Shown: positions 24,221-36,006 of the stretch, piece after piece
Layout: each line of letters starts with the position of its first letter
Position numbering within the stretch: the stretch's first letter is position 1
Source of the DNA: Cadophora sp. MPI-SDFR-AT-0126
Lineage: Eukaryota; Ascomycota; Leotiomycetes; Helotiales; Ploettnerulaceae
Direction: 5' to 3'
Assembly (NCBI GenBank): GCA_020747065.1
Contig: JAGMVK010000013.1
Span: 1,240,001 to 1,304,000 of the forward strand
Length of the DNA: 64,000 nucleotides
The notes under the pieces: model-generated
Databases searched by the model: none
What the model saw: only the letters and a program-made list of their open reading frames with translations
What the model was told of the DNA's origin: nothing
Made by a program: the position numbers and the translations under genes

Positions 24221-26775
24221 TCAATCCCAGTGGTTATTCCCGGCGTAATTAACGCTGCTGTTGAAACTTCCATCCACATTCGTAAAGTGCAGAAATTCGT
24301 CGGTTGAGTTTCGAATGAGCTCGGAGAGTAATATATCTAGATTTTCTGACCCCTCCAAAGGAGCCCCTTGCTTCTGGTCTTAAGAAGAATGACTCGGTCA
24401 GCTCTTACTTCGTGACTGTTAAGCAAGCACCTGGCACGTAGCCCGAGAAGATGAAAGCTCACCCAGTATATCAAAAGCTTCCAGCAACTTCATCAGAGAC
24501 CTGCGCGACTTGTAGGTCATCAGACTACTCCTTTCCAGAGGCTTCATGTTGTCTAGGTTCTTCAGCAATGCTGCCCTGATATCTGGCATCGGAATGTCGA
24601 GTTGGCTACCATTACTATATCCGCAGACGAGGAGCAGTGCGAAGTTGTGGAGGCAGACTGTGAGGACTGAGGAATTGCCCAGATAATGTTAGCGACATCC
24701 ACACTTAACGCGAAATAGCCCAAATTGAATCTCACTGACGCGCATAATTACAAGTGAACCATGCTGCATTCGAACGTAGAAAGGACTCCGACGACATAAC
24801 CAGAGCTTGTATTATCCCCCCGAGCTCCCTTGTTGCCAGCCAGGCTGCTCTAGCCACGATGGTGAAGTGTGTCCAAGAGAGGAATTGGTCAGAATGCGTT
24901 TCAATCGGACTCTCCGTTATCATTCTCAGGAAACTGGCTATAATCGGCCATGCTATTACTAGCGATATGCGATAGTAGTGGATAGACAGTAGAATCCGTA
25001 GCCGCAGAGGTTCATACGACCCGTCGATTACGCCTTGGAGCTCCGCCGCAGACACCAACCCACCGAAGGGTGATATGCTCTTGCACCATGCCTGTGTCAG
25101 TCCAGCGAGTCTGTTGTATTTGTGTATCAAGTCGCGAAAATCTTCCTTCTCAAGCCCTTCGACATTATAATTGTACATGACTTCGATCGCGGTTGAAAGG
25201 AGCGTAGATGATGACCTGAACTATGACTTAGCTATAATTGCGCCGAGGGATAGATACATACGCCATAGCAATGAAAAATGCTTGTCCGGCCAGCGTCTCG
25301 ACGAGGCTTAATTGACCAGCGCTCCGAACAGGCTCAAGATCGGGCAGTTGTAGACATTGTAGGAGCCTGGGATGGACTAAGCCAGGCCGGCCTAGTGACA
25401 TACCGATCATACTAGCGGGGGATTCAGTAACCCGTCATACATACATAAATATGAAGAGTATGCTTACAGGTCATTGAAGACAATGCCGATCCAGAGACGC
25501 TCCGTAAGATCAGCAGTCTTGCGATTCTGGCGATTCCGTACAGTAGGCGAATGCAAGCCCTGCTGCAGTGCTGCCTTTACCGCCAGAGAGTGAGTCGTCC
25601 AGCTTGTCACCGACCGCTGATTATTCTGCTGATACGTGATGATCAGGAGCAGTGCTTGCACTAAATAGAGCCGTGTTAGGACCGACGATGCCGCTTTCAT
25701 TTCCGTGGGGTGTCATGACAAACCAGTTTCCACGCTCCAACCCCTCGAACTTTCCAAGTCAAGCGCTGCCAGCGACTGATGGTAATATGTTTCGGCATCG
25801 TCATCATCCAGTGTGCTGAGCGCTAGGGCACACATGATCGAAATCAAGCTCAGGAACCCTCGGCGAAACCGCGGGGGGCTTTGACGAGCTGCAACATGGT
25901 ACTCGGAGATGATCGTGCTCTTGTCAACGAATGGCAAGACCACTCCAACAGTTGCGACATAATGGTTCACCAAGAGAATCAACTGCTGCTGCCGTGGGAG
26001 CAGATATCGGCAACCTGACCCCTGCATGGTATCTCCGCGGTGCTGGGGCTGTTGCTGATCAGCGTGCACGGGAACACGGTCGTTCTGTCGCTCTGTGTCT
26101 ACAACCGCGGCCGGGGGTGGATCGCGGTTCAGCAGTGCTCCAGTACCCGAAAGCCGTGACATCTCGACCAAAACAACGGAGAGAGACCGGAACATGGAAT
26201 GATTCGACGAAGGGCCTAGCAGAGTGCCATCAGTCACGCCAGCAAGACGTTGTCGTGGGGAGGGGAAAAGGGAAGAGGATGAAACACACCGAAGTAATCC
26301 ACACCGGTGTCTGCATTCTCGTTGAATGTCGCCGTTGCGAGTACGTCTACCAGTCCGTCCTCGTCCACGTCGACGGTCTGTGTATGTGAAGCACTTGAGG
26401 GTGCCTGTCGCTGGCTCTGTGGCTGAGAGGCAGGGGCATCACTTGTCAGTAGTGAGCCTCCAGCTTGCTGGCACAGTTCCTCGTATCGTCGTTCATGCCG
26501 CAGCGTCGTCAGCGATGATGCGGGTATGGCTCGCTCGTCGTCCGGAAGTGGTTCATATACGCAATCGTGCGCTCTTTCTCGGCACGCCCCGCACTGAGGG
26601 CGAAAACCATCACACTGGTTTTCCGTAGTCAGTGGATAGAACTTTGGACGACGTGGACCTACAAGCAACGGGCCAGGGGGTGAAGGAGGCTCACGCGGCG
26701 CTTCTTGTGCCGACAGGTCGTACAGGCTAGCTCTGTCCGTCGACGTTTTTTCACGGGTTGCGAGTCTGTTGACAT
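24221..26775 (-). CDS. Zn2Cys6 transcription factor with fungal-specific regulatory domain
   Basis: Eight exons: 26775-26695, 26614-26290, 26215-25724, 25660-25468, 25411-25262, 25215-24740, 24666-24463 and 24378-24221, giving 692 residues with all phases in agreement. A basic start (KKRRRTELACTTCRHKKRR) is followed by the remaining cysteines after intron 1 (CDGFRPQCGACRERAHDC), which makes the six-Cys binuclear zinc cluster. A linker (EEL near residue 80) and the long helical middle homology region follow (FVDKSTIISEYHVAARQ, SLISIMCALALSTL, ERLWIGIVFNDL). It is nuclear and DNA-binding. It sits between the cupin and the P450, divergent from the latter, so it is the likely pathway-specific regulator of the locus (inference from position). 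Confidence 0.85.
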
Positions 26776-27641
26776 GGTGGTGGAAATCTGTCTTTCCAAG
26801 CGAGGCGCACGTGAGCCAGGGAAGTGGGCGGCCGGGAGGGACGCAGCCTGGGGGTTGGTGGTTGGGGTGGGTCGGTCGGGACGCGGGGGCGGGTCGAGAG
26901 GGCCACAGTACAAATTATAAAAGAAGACTTTTCGGCGAGTGAGACGCAGGCAAGCAGACCTTTCCCCGCGTGCGGGAGGGGAAGGACATCTTTTATACCC
27001 CCAGCAGTAGTTGAACGGAGCTAGTGCTAGAGAGTTCAGCGAGGTTCTAGGACACATTGGGTGTATTCATAACATACACGAAGTGCAAACCTAATGTTTG
27101 CCTACATAGGTACTTGGGTTATAGTGACTTGTTCTATTTTTTTTTCTAATATGCGGGAGTCCTAACTGCTCCCATTGTTACGATCAGGGCTGCTTCGTCT
27201 TTCTATTTTCATGATAGACCTATAAGTAGACAAGTCGGCCCCGAATACATGCTCCCATATTCCTAACGACGCAAGCGAGAACAGAACCGAGGCGAGTCCC
27301 TGGTGCAGCCAATCAATGCCGGGCCTCCCGCTAGCAGCTCGCGGGTCCGTACCCTCTCGCGCTAGTACACACCTACAGAGTTATCAGGAAGCAAGGAGGC
27401 GGATATGAGCCAACAACACGCCAGAAGTGCCACAAGGGACGGGACCACCTGTTGGAACGCCACGCGGTACGACGATGTCTCCTTCAGAATCCACTTTGGA
27501 TGAAGGCAAGGATAACATAGCGTTAATGAGATCCCAGAGATTCGCACGGGCATATATAATGCCCTGCAGTCCAATGTACACTCCTGTCCTTGTCCAAGAG
27601 ACGGAGAAACGAAGTCGGTTTTCTTAACGCGACTGGTCACC
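26776..27641. promoter_or_regulatory. Divergent promoter, Zn2Cys6 regulator / P450
   Basis: This 866-bp region contains a CCAAT box inside TGCAGCCAAT (27304-27313). Just downstream is an imperfect inverted pair, CCCGC-N9-GCGGG, at about 27328-27346. Inverted CCG/CGG triplets with a fixed spacer are typical targets of Zn2Cys6 dimers, so this is a candidate autoregulatory or pathway operator. Function is inferred, not shown. Confidence 0.45.
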
Positions 27642-29424
27642 ATGCTGCAGGTTCCACGGGAGATCACGGCCAATGTATTGTTGTCCTGGGTATTCGGGGT
27701 GTTGGTATCTCTGCTAGCTGTGTATGTTGTCTACCAACGCTTTCTGCACCCATTGGCCAAATTCCCAGGGCCGTTTCTCGCCTCCTTGACAGATCTGTGG
27801 CAAACCTACCAGTTCATGACCCTCCAACAACCATATCACCTCACCGAGCTCCACGAGAAATATGGCTCCATTGTGCGCTATGGCCCAGACAAGCTGAGCA
27901 TTACCGACGAAGCATGCATTGCCTTGATCTACCAGAAATCTGCAAAGGCTATGCCGAAGACCGAGTTCTACGATGCGTATGGTGCTGCGCACCCTAATAT
28001 CTTTGGGATGCGTGATACAGAAGTAAGTGCCCAATATCTTCTAGGCACTAATTCAGGCTTGTATCATTGACGTAGTGGGGAGTCTCCAGGCGCATTCGAT
28101 TAGGCGGCGACACATGTCTCATAGCTTCTCTCTTAACTATGTGAAAGAAATGGAGCCATTTATTGACGCCAACATCAAGCTTCTGAAGGCAAACATAAGA
28201 CGCTACTGTGGCACTGGCGAGGTTTTTGATCTGAAGAAGCTGCTACACTATTTCTCCATCGATGCATTTGGCGACCTGGCTTTCAGCCAACCATTTGGTA
28301 TTCAGGAAACGCACGATGAGTCTCGAGTTCCTCCTGTGGTCGACCATAGCCTGCTTGCCGCAGTCACCGGCGCTTGGCCCTTGATGACAAAGTTGTTGAA
28401 GCGGTACCTGCCATACGTCCCTCATTCTGGGCTCCAGGAACTATTCAAGGGCCGCAAAATGTGTGCTGATCTGGCCGCGCGAAGTGTTGAGAGGAGACTG
28501 AATTGGGTCAGGATCCAGCAGACACAGGTACTCGATGCGCCCGAGCGAAAGGATATATTGACCAATTTGATTCTCGCTAAGCATCCAGATACTGGCGAAA
28601 GGCTAACCCAGATAGACCTTGAGACAGAAGCGTTTGGGTTCATGTGCGTGGAATTTTGCAATTTGGTTGTATCAGGCTAACTCTATTCTGACCAGAATTG
28701 CCGGGACGCATACTACAAGTGCCACGATGACGCTGCTATTGTACCACCTGCTCCACAACCCTACATTGATGAAGAAGTGTGTTGCTGAGATCGACAACAA
28801 TCTACCTGCCCTGGAAGCAGGCCAAGAAGCATACTCAGAGGCGCTGGTCGCAAGCGCCTTGACCTACCTGAAAAATTGCGTCAAGGAGAACTTTCGAATC
28901 ACTCCTGTCTTCACAATGCCGCTCGCCCGGCGCGTATTAGCTCCAGAGGGGATCGTGATCGCAGGATCGCATATACCACAAGGCGTACGTATTGGAACAA
29001 TTTCACCAGCCCATCGGTCCTACGCGAGGAACATAATATGCTAATCAGCAAACAGACGTCCGTTGCCGTCTGCAACCACGCATTTCATCACAACCCCGCA
29101 GTTTGGGGTGAGGATCATAACCATTTCGATCCTTCTAGGTGGGAACGTCCTGAGATCGCAGCAAAATCGCGCTTGCTGATGCACTTCGGCCTGGGCGGCC
29201 GTCAGTGTATCGGAAAGACCGTAGCCACGACCAACATCTACAAGGTTATGAGTACCCTTTTGCGAGAGTTCCATTTCGAGATGGCCGATAAGCAGGAAAC
29301 TATCGATGCCCAGAAAGGCCTTTACCGAGGTCGGATCCCCGAAATGATAAGTGTGGGTATCAGCGATCTCAAGAGCCCGCTCTTGGTTAGGGCGCAGGTA
29401 CGAAGCCCTTGCCATACCGGGTAA
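27642..29424 (+). CDS. Cytochrome P450 monooxygenase (intact)
   Basis: Four exons: 27642-28022, 28090-28643, 28696-28984 and 29056-29424, giving 530 residues with matching phases. One N-terminal membrane anchor (VLVSLLAVYVVYQRF) is followed by the proline-rich hinge (HPLAKFPGPF). The I-helix oxygen-binding motif is AGTHTT (about 313-318). The K-helix ExxR is ENFR, then FDPSRW, then the heme-Cys loop FGLGGRQCIGK (Cys about 459). All P450 essentials are present, so an active ER-bound monooxygenase is expected. It is divergent from the regulator and lies next to a broken second P450. It probably hydroxylates or oxidises the product of the locus (inference). The CYP family was not assigned. For intron 1, the acceptor at 28089 gives the expected RRRHMSHSFS block. 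Confidence 0.88.
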
Positions 29425-30383
29425 ATCAGCAGTATGGTCAGCGATCAAATCAACAATCGTTGTCCCCCCGCCGTTGTGTTATCTATCACCTTTTAGAATT
29501 AGACTAGCGCCAAGAAAAACGTTCTTCCTGTTTCATTACTCGTCCTCCTATAATATGGAGGTTCTCTTTGTGTGGTCGTATTATCCTCTCTATTCTTCTA
29601 CTGTACAAAGTGACCTTAAAGGTTGGTATGAATTACTCAGTAGCCCATGGTTGCGGTTGCCTTAATTACACCTCTCTCTGCACCTTCAGCCTCAGTTGAT
29701 GGGAGCCATGATCGTCTACGTACATCGCCTTTTCTTAGAAATGAAGCTTTGTAAATCAAGTACTGGTCGTCAACCATTGCCGTTTAATTCTGGGATCATT
29801 ATCACGCAGAATTCCAGCCACAAACGATCTATGCAACCTTGTAGCAGTTCTGAGAGAGGGGCTTCGTGCTTGACTTTATAAAACGCCTCAACCCGTACTC
29901 TATACATGTAACATTCGATAGTCGTGTTTCGTACGGGATTCCAATTCATCAACAGATCACCAACATATGCACAGACGTACATCTATTAGCGGAGGTCACC
30001 GGTTGCAACTACCTCACGGTTTATGATAATACATCAATGCATGCTAGTTATACCTTGCACATTCATGTGGAAGCCGAATGTATATCTAGATGACAACAAT
30101 GACAGGACATGTATGTATATCTTGGCAGTTTTGGAATGAAATAGTGGACTTGTTTTGTGCTTGAATCTAGGTCTAAGGAGCTGTGATGTACAAGTCTCGG
30201 TATTCTCCAAGGCAAAGTGTCTGACTTTAGTCAAAACTAGCTCCAGGTTAATCAGAAGTAATACGGATAACGACCCTGCGTCTCGGTATGCTCGGAGAGT
30301 TTGCATTGCTGGGCTTGAATTTACGTCCGACCTCTGTAAAATTGAGTTTGAGGGCGCGTTGTAAGAAGCGGAATTGCGGTCCT

Positions 30384-30393
30384 TGCAGCCAAT
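30384..30393 (+). promoter_or_regulatory. CCAAT-containing decamer TGCAGCCAAT
   Basis: The decamer is identical to the one at 27304-27313 upstream of the intact P450. It lies 530 bp before the start of the broken P450. CCAAT boxes are bound by the HAP complex in fungi; the longer shared context may reflect shared regulation. Confidence 0.35.
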
Positions 30394-30913
30394 GACATGA
30401 AGCGAACCCGGCTCCGGCCAGGTCAGGCGAGCTAAACTCTAGTGGCTGCCATCTCGTGGTGCGGTGGACGAGGAGGACAGGACCTTTGCTTCTTGTGACT
30501 CCTTCACGAACAGCACACTTCCTACTAATTGCCTTACCCCGCTGCCAGTCGCTGGGGTAGCAAGAAAATACATCGAGTACCCCTGAACTGGAGCCTACGG
30601 AGAAAGCTTCAATGCGCTTGGTTCTCCACAGAATGTAAGTAGAAGTGGGGAAGCGGGGAGAGGGATAGCGGAAGATCCGAAGTTCGATCGATGTCTCTCC
30701 ACAACTTGTGCCGTGCGGGGCGAGGCAGACCCGAGCGAAACGTATGGTAGGAGGCCATTTCCGGTACTAAACCATCACTGCTTGACCTGATGTATACGTC
30801 AGTGAAGAGAAGCATCTTACTGTGTCCAGTCCTACTTCCTATATTCCACATATGGTACTTTCCACTTTCACGCAAGTAGCGAGTCTTCCTTAAACATCCA
30901 TACTTGCAGCCAA

Positions 30914-32356
30914 ATGCTGCCCCTGATTGATTCATACACGGTCCCACTAGTTTATCTTGGTGTTCTTGGAGCCGTTGGCTCGCTTTTCTGTCTGTTTGCT
31001 TATCGAGGCTTCTTCCACCCATTGAGTTCAGTTCCTAGACCTTTCTGGGCTCGCTTTAGTTCAATATGGTTGTGTTCCGCAGATCTTTGTGGCTCCTCAC
31101 ACGAGATCCTTCAGGAGCTACATAAACGGCACGGTATGGAATGCCAGATGTCAAGAGGACCACACTGACTAAAGTTTTTTTTAGGACCGGTGATTAGGAT
31201 AGCTCCAAATGAGGTCTCGGTAGATGACTTCGACGCATATAGTGACATCTATTCTCAGAAATCCAGATTTCTCAAGGAAGAGAACTGGTACAATGGCCTC
31301 ATTCAAAAGAAATTCGTCAACTTGTTCACAATATGTGATTCTGACACCCACTCTCAGCTACGTTGATTATTTGCACATGCCTTCTCCCGTACAAGAGTCA
31401 TCAGCTTCGCGCCGATGATCAATGAACATGTTGATATGGTCCTTCAAAGCGTGAGCCGCGACGTCGCTGCTGGGCAGCCCACTTCGATATATCCGCTCGC
31501 TTCTGCATTCACCATGGACACTATATCTAGGATTTGCTACGGCGAGTCTCTGGGCTGCTTGGAATCGCCAGATTTAGGTCGAAGTCTTACTGAAGCTCTT
31601 GATGCTCTTCTTCACGAAACTAATACGATTCTTGTCAGCAGATCATTTCGTGTTATTTTTGACGCTAACGATGTAAACGCAATAGTCAATACATTACCCT
31701 ATTCTGCATTATTTTCCGAGAAGCGGAGGTATCAGTTTGACAGCAAAGTTCATTAAGGTATAGAACCTTTCCATGTCTGCAAGTTTATACTAACATAGCT
31801 TTCAGGTGATGTCCGCCGCCCTCGATAAGTCTGAGAGCTCCGAGAAAGCCAATTTGGCCACAAGCTTGATACAGGAAGTTGTTCGACCTGGGGGTTACGA
31901 CATTGCCAAACACCACATACCAGCCAACGTGAGTTACACCTTGAGTAGTAGCTTATGAAAAATGTCTAACTCGCTTAAGACTACTATTTCAAGCTCCAAC
32001 TACTTCCGGTGCCTTGATGAGAAATACTTCCCAGAACCATTCAGCTTCAATCCCGATCGGTGGTTGTCACTAGACACAACTGCCATGAGCGCGTCATGGT
32101 TACCCTTCTCAAAGGGGAGCCGCAGCTGTATTGGGCAACAGTGAGTACTTGAGCCTTCTCTCCCTAGATCTATCGACTGAATGGTTTCTCTAGCATGTCA
32201 ATGGTCGAGACCAAGCTCTTCATTACACACTTTGTCCACAGGTTCAGACTAAAACAGCTCGTTGATGGATACCACACCTATGCGCGCCTGGTACTTCAGG
32301 CAAAAACTTCTCTGGAGGTCTATCTTAAGGAGGCTCTGGTCATGAGGCCGCCATGA
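30914..32356 (+). pseudogene. Cytochrome P450 pseudogene: internal deletion and nonsense codon
   Basis: The remnant starts with a membrane anchor (PLVYLGVLGAVGSLFCLFAYR) and the hinge FHPLSSVPRPFWARF. It continues after an intron (31134-31184) with RIAPNEVSVDD. An in-frame TGA at 31364-31366 falls where HSQLRR[stop]LFAHAFS should read on; CGA to TGA is the simplest explanation. A second stop (TAA, 31754-31756) follows. The next exon jumps straight to VVRPGGYDIAKHHIPAN, so the whole I-helix and the K-helix ExxR are missing (roughly 150 residues of a normal P450). The C-terminal part is well kept: FNPDRW, the heme loop FSKGSRSCIGQ, and two plausible introns (31929-31979 and 32141-32193). It cannot encode a working P450. 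It belongs to a different P450 type from its neighbour. Confidence 0.8.
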
Positions 32357-32580
32357 TGAGCTGCGGCTCAAACAATGTTGACGGTGTCAAGTCCAGCTTT
32401 CAATTCACTTATTCGCACTCGGTTTCGGCCCAGCTGGTCGTCAGACTGCTATGGTGGAATAGCCTATGTTTGGCGCCAGTTGCAGAGCTGTATCTACTCC
32501 AGGAAATGCATCTCACTTCATCATCCGAACATGACCAGCAATATCTTTTGCTATCCAGAGCTGTTCTCGTTTACGTCTAT

Positions 32581-32606
32581 ACGTATATATATATATATAT
32601 ATACGT
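32581..32606. repeat. Perfect 26-bp palindrome ACGT-(AT)9-ACGT
   Basis: An alternating AT run is bounded on both sides by ACGT, so the whole 26 bases are self-complementary. It is a microsatellite able to extrude a hairpin and lies 225 bp past the P450 remnant. Confidence 0.8.
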
Positions 32607-34070
32607 GTCCAGGCTAATTTCGTGTCCCTTTTTCTTTTTGAAAGTACACGGATCATTAGCAGCCAGTTCTGCTGTCCTTTATGTGCCAATGTACCTTCAG
32701 TCATCCCTTGCGATAGCCAAACATTCATACGATCCCCCTCCCTGTTATCAATCTTCCAATTCGTGACTTCTCCCATCCCATTCGTGTGGGCAAGGCGCCC
32801 ATAGTCTGCGATTGGCGTTAAGAGAGGTATTGGGGCCCACCCAAGATTGAGAACCTGGAGTAGTATCTACCCTGATTCGTCTTGGAGCTAGTTTACGAGA
32901 CACCCCTCGCTATTGGACCGTTGAGAATAATCTGAAATGCAGTCCCATCAATGATAAGTAGTATGTCAGCGCAAGCCAGTGCGTGTGTCGTTTGGACGAC
33001 AAGACTAGCCTGTTTAACTTTCCTTCTGATTTCCTGTGTACTCAAATCAGCCTATTCTCACTATTTTCAGTATGTCGTGTCCTTTTGCCTAAGCAGTGGC
33101 TTTGCGACTTGAAGAAATGAGACAGAGACGGAGACGTAGATGACCGAAGGTTGGGCAAAACATTGATTTGCTTTTTCATTAGCACAGGATTGTTTTTGAA
33201 ATTCCTTCTTAAATGTTTTTTCTTTAAATTAAACGCACCATTTCATGCTCGAATATTTTCCTACACTACTTTATCTCCCAGTATCACAACTTCGTACCTA
33301 CGTCTACTTTTTTATTTCTGTATTTGCCTGATTTTCTTCAGTGAGCTCGCGTATTGCTTCATCTTCCTTCATTATTACTGTTTAGAAGTAGTAATTATTG
33401 TTATATAATGTAGATATATGCCTTATTTGATGAGGTAACTTAACATGACCTGAGTAAGAGCTTTAAAAGCTTCAGTTATCATTGAAAATTCTGTTATTAC
33501 GCGTGTTGATGATATCAACCTGGAACAGACCAGCGTTATCTTTCTCCCCAGCACCCAATTCCTCTTTTAAGGCCAATGCTTCCTCCACCTTTCGAGTGAA
33601 ATCATCCACTCACCAGCACTAACAATTCCTGCAGTACTTGTTCGCACTCATAAGCGTCAAGTGCTGTCTGTTCCATGTGGATCTCAAATGCTCCTATTAG
33701 GGACACTTTTGCGCAAATGAAATTGTTCTGCTCGTCGAAATGCGGAGTGGCATGCTTTCGAAATCTCAGAAATGATCGCTTACTTGAATGCACCCCAATT
33801 TGTCCGGATCTTACCAATGCTGAACGCAAACGTCCTGTGACGGTGTTTGAGGCTTTCTTACGGTAGGGAACTAGCTGCTCCTAAGAAGGGCACGTCGAAA
33901 AATGTTCATACCGAGTAGGGGCCTAGGTCGGTTATTGTAAATTAGGAGACGCTACATTTTAGCTAGAACTCGCATCTTGAACATAGAATTACATCACAAG
34001 CATTTAATTTGGTCGCTACTATGTAAGTCAGGAGTGGGCAGTGATTACCAAACCAGCAATCGGTCGCCCC

Positions 34071-34094
34071 GCGATACGCCCGGCGATACGCCCG
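34071..34094 (+). repeat. Tandem duplicate of GCGATACGCCCG upstream of the MFS gene
   Basis: Two identical adjacent 12-mers lie 124 bp before the ATG at 34218. GC-rich direct repeats in an otherwise AT-leaning promoter are candidate binding sites; no factor is implied by the sequence alone. Confidence 0.6.
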
Positions 34095-34217
34095 ATGAGT
34101 TGCCCGTCTCTCGGCATCTAATCCGGAACCCCACTCTAGAATTTCCTCACCGATAACAATACATCATTTTTATTTTCTGGGCATTCTCAACTTCTCTTCT
34201 TTCACATCACTAACGCC

Positions 34218-36006
34218 ATGGCTGTGCTTGAAGCCAATGCCACCAAGGCAGATGAGACAACCCCTCTTATACCACAAACACCACCAGAACCTGTCAAATA
34301 TGGAAAATCCGTTTTGTATCGAGCCTTGCTGTGTGGCTTCGTTGTATCATTATCCTTTGGCGTGACGCAGGTCCCGTATGTCTACCCAGGACAATTATTC
34401 ACACTACACGTGCTCACTTTCAATTACAGACTGCTCTTCGTGTTTCGTCTGATGACATGTCAAGCATATTACACGAATCATCCAGAGCCATCTCATGGCG
34501 ACCGTTGTGACAACCACGCCATCGAAGCCGGCACGGCTCGAGCCTACAGTTTACTCGGAGCTTCAACCACTTTCTTCGGAGTTGCAAACCTTTTTGTGAC
34601 AGGATGGGCGATTAAGAAATTGGGCGTGAGAGCCGCTCTCTTGAATTCGGTGTTCTGGCCAGCGGTTCGTCTCGCTATCCAGAATCTTGGCGTGGTCACT
34701 GGAGGGGCAGCCGGAATCATGATCATCCAAGCATCGCAGATAATTTGCATTATTGGAGGACCCGCTGGATATCTTCTCGCTCTCAATTCCTATGTTGCTG
34801 AAATTCTCGAGGCGAGCGAGCGGACTGGCGCTCTGGGAAAACTCCAAGGTTGCTCGTTTCTTGGCACAGCACTTGCTTACCTCCTAGGTGGGATCATCAG
34901 CGACGCATTTGGTATACTGGCTCCATTCCAAGTGACCCTTGCTCTGTTTACCCTCTCATCTATCTACGTCGTCGTGGCCCTTCCGTGGATTCCACCAAAC
35001 AGAGCCGTCACTGCCGCGCCAACTACCAAACTCACCAAATTCTTCGGCCCGCTGAAGATCTTCACACCCCAAAAATGGGTACTGCAAAACGGTCAAATCA
35101 ATAAACAATACGGCACAATCCTGCTGGGAGTTGGAGTCTTCTTGGGCGTCCTTGCAACGGGCTTCATCCCTGTATTGCTTCAAATGTATGCCACTGATGT
35201 TTACGGTTTTGGCACCACGGAAAACGGATACCTCATCTCCTTGAACTCCTTTATCCGTGGCATATTCCTCACTTCCGTATTCCCACACATCATCTCCTAC
35301 GGGCGATCGCGATACTCAAACCCAAAACACATCAAAGACTGCGAGGTTTCTCCAATCCAAGAAACAGAATTCCCCACCCAGCCGAATGACCTAGCAGGCG
35401 AGGTCAGAGACCACGACGAAGAACCGATGGCGAACCCGCAGTTGGAAAATGAGAACGAGACGTTCGATTTCGACTTGCAGTATAGTCGGTACAGTTTACT
35501 TGCGGACTGTATCCTGACTGGATGCGCGACTTTCGTTACTCAAGGGTGGCAATTGTATGTGGTGGCGATTTTGCTTCCATTTGCTTCTGGGACGGGATCG
35601 AGTGCCAAGGGAACGATTATTCAGATGTGCTCGCCGTCGGAGAGAACGGATGCGCTTAGTGCTATCACACTAATTGAAATGGTAGCGAGACTGACGACTA
35701 GTAAGTGTCCTTCAACCTTGAAACCATTTTTTCGGAGACTGATTGATTTTCTTCAGCTTCCATTTTCGGGCTGGTCTTCGCGGCTTTTGCAGAGGCAGGA
35801 AAAATCAACCTTGTGTTTACATGTAACGCTGTAAGTAACTTCATTGCGCTTCAAGACCTGGAATAAGTTTCCTGGGTTCTAACTACTCATAGGCTGTGGC
35901 ATTCGTCGGATTTGTCGTCCTGCTTTTCGCGTACTTCCCTCCTGATGGGAGTAAGCGTGTTGGCGAGCAAGTCGAAGAAGAAGAAGAAAGTCCGCTCCTG
36001 GAATAG
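34218..36006 (+). CDS. MFS transporter, putative drug/metabolite exporter
   Basis: Four exons: 34218-34375, 34430-35700, 35757-35830 and 35893-36006, giving 538 residues with phases in agreement. Twelve or so hydrophobic spans are visible, with ETTPLIPQ at the N-terminus and an acidic EEEEESPLLE at the C-terminus. A motif-A-like loop (GWAIKKLGVRAALL) follows span 2, and motif C-like glycines (GGPAGYLLALNSYVAE) follow in the first half. The central loop between the halves is long and charged (about 365-415, rich in Glu and Asp). This arrangement resembles fungal multidrug or metabolite exporters of the plasma membrane. The gene lies directly after the P450 pair, so export of the product of the locus is plausible but unproven. 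Confidence 0.82.

Larger units (their letters stand above)
32357..34217. other. Gene-free stretch with AT-rich part
   Basis: About 1.9 kb between the P450 remnant and the MFS gene. The part near 33150-33420 is AT-rich and opens hydrophobic random frames. No gene was recognised. It includes the palindrome and the tandem 12-mer listed separately. Confidence 0.5.

Noticed and set aside
26776..27057. Upstream in-frame extension of the regulator
   Set aside because: Composition is poor and the ATG at 26775 directly precedes the zinc cluster as in the family.
31134..31366. Possibility that the P450 stop at 31364 is removed by an intron
   Set aside because: The residues on both sides (HSQLR and LFAHAFS) are contiguous in the P450 family, so the TGA lies inside coding sequence.
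33151..33408. Very hydrophobic 85-codon frame
   Set aside because: It lies in AT-rich DNA, where Phe/Leu/Ile-rich random frames are expected; no start context or homology is evident.
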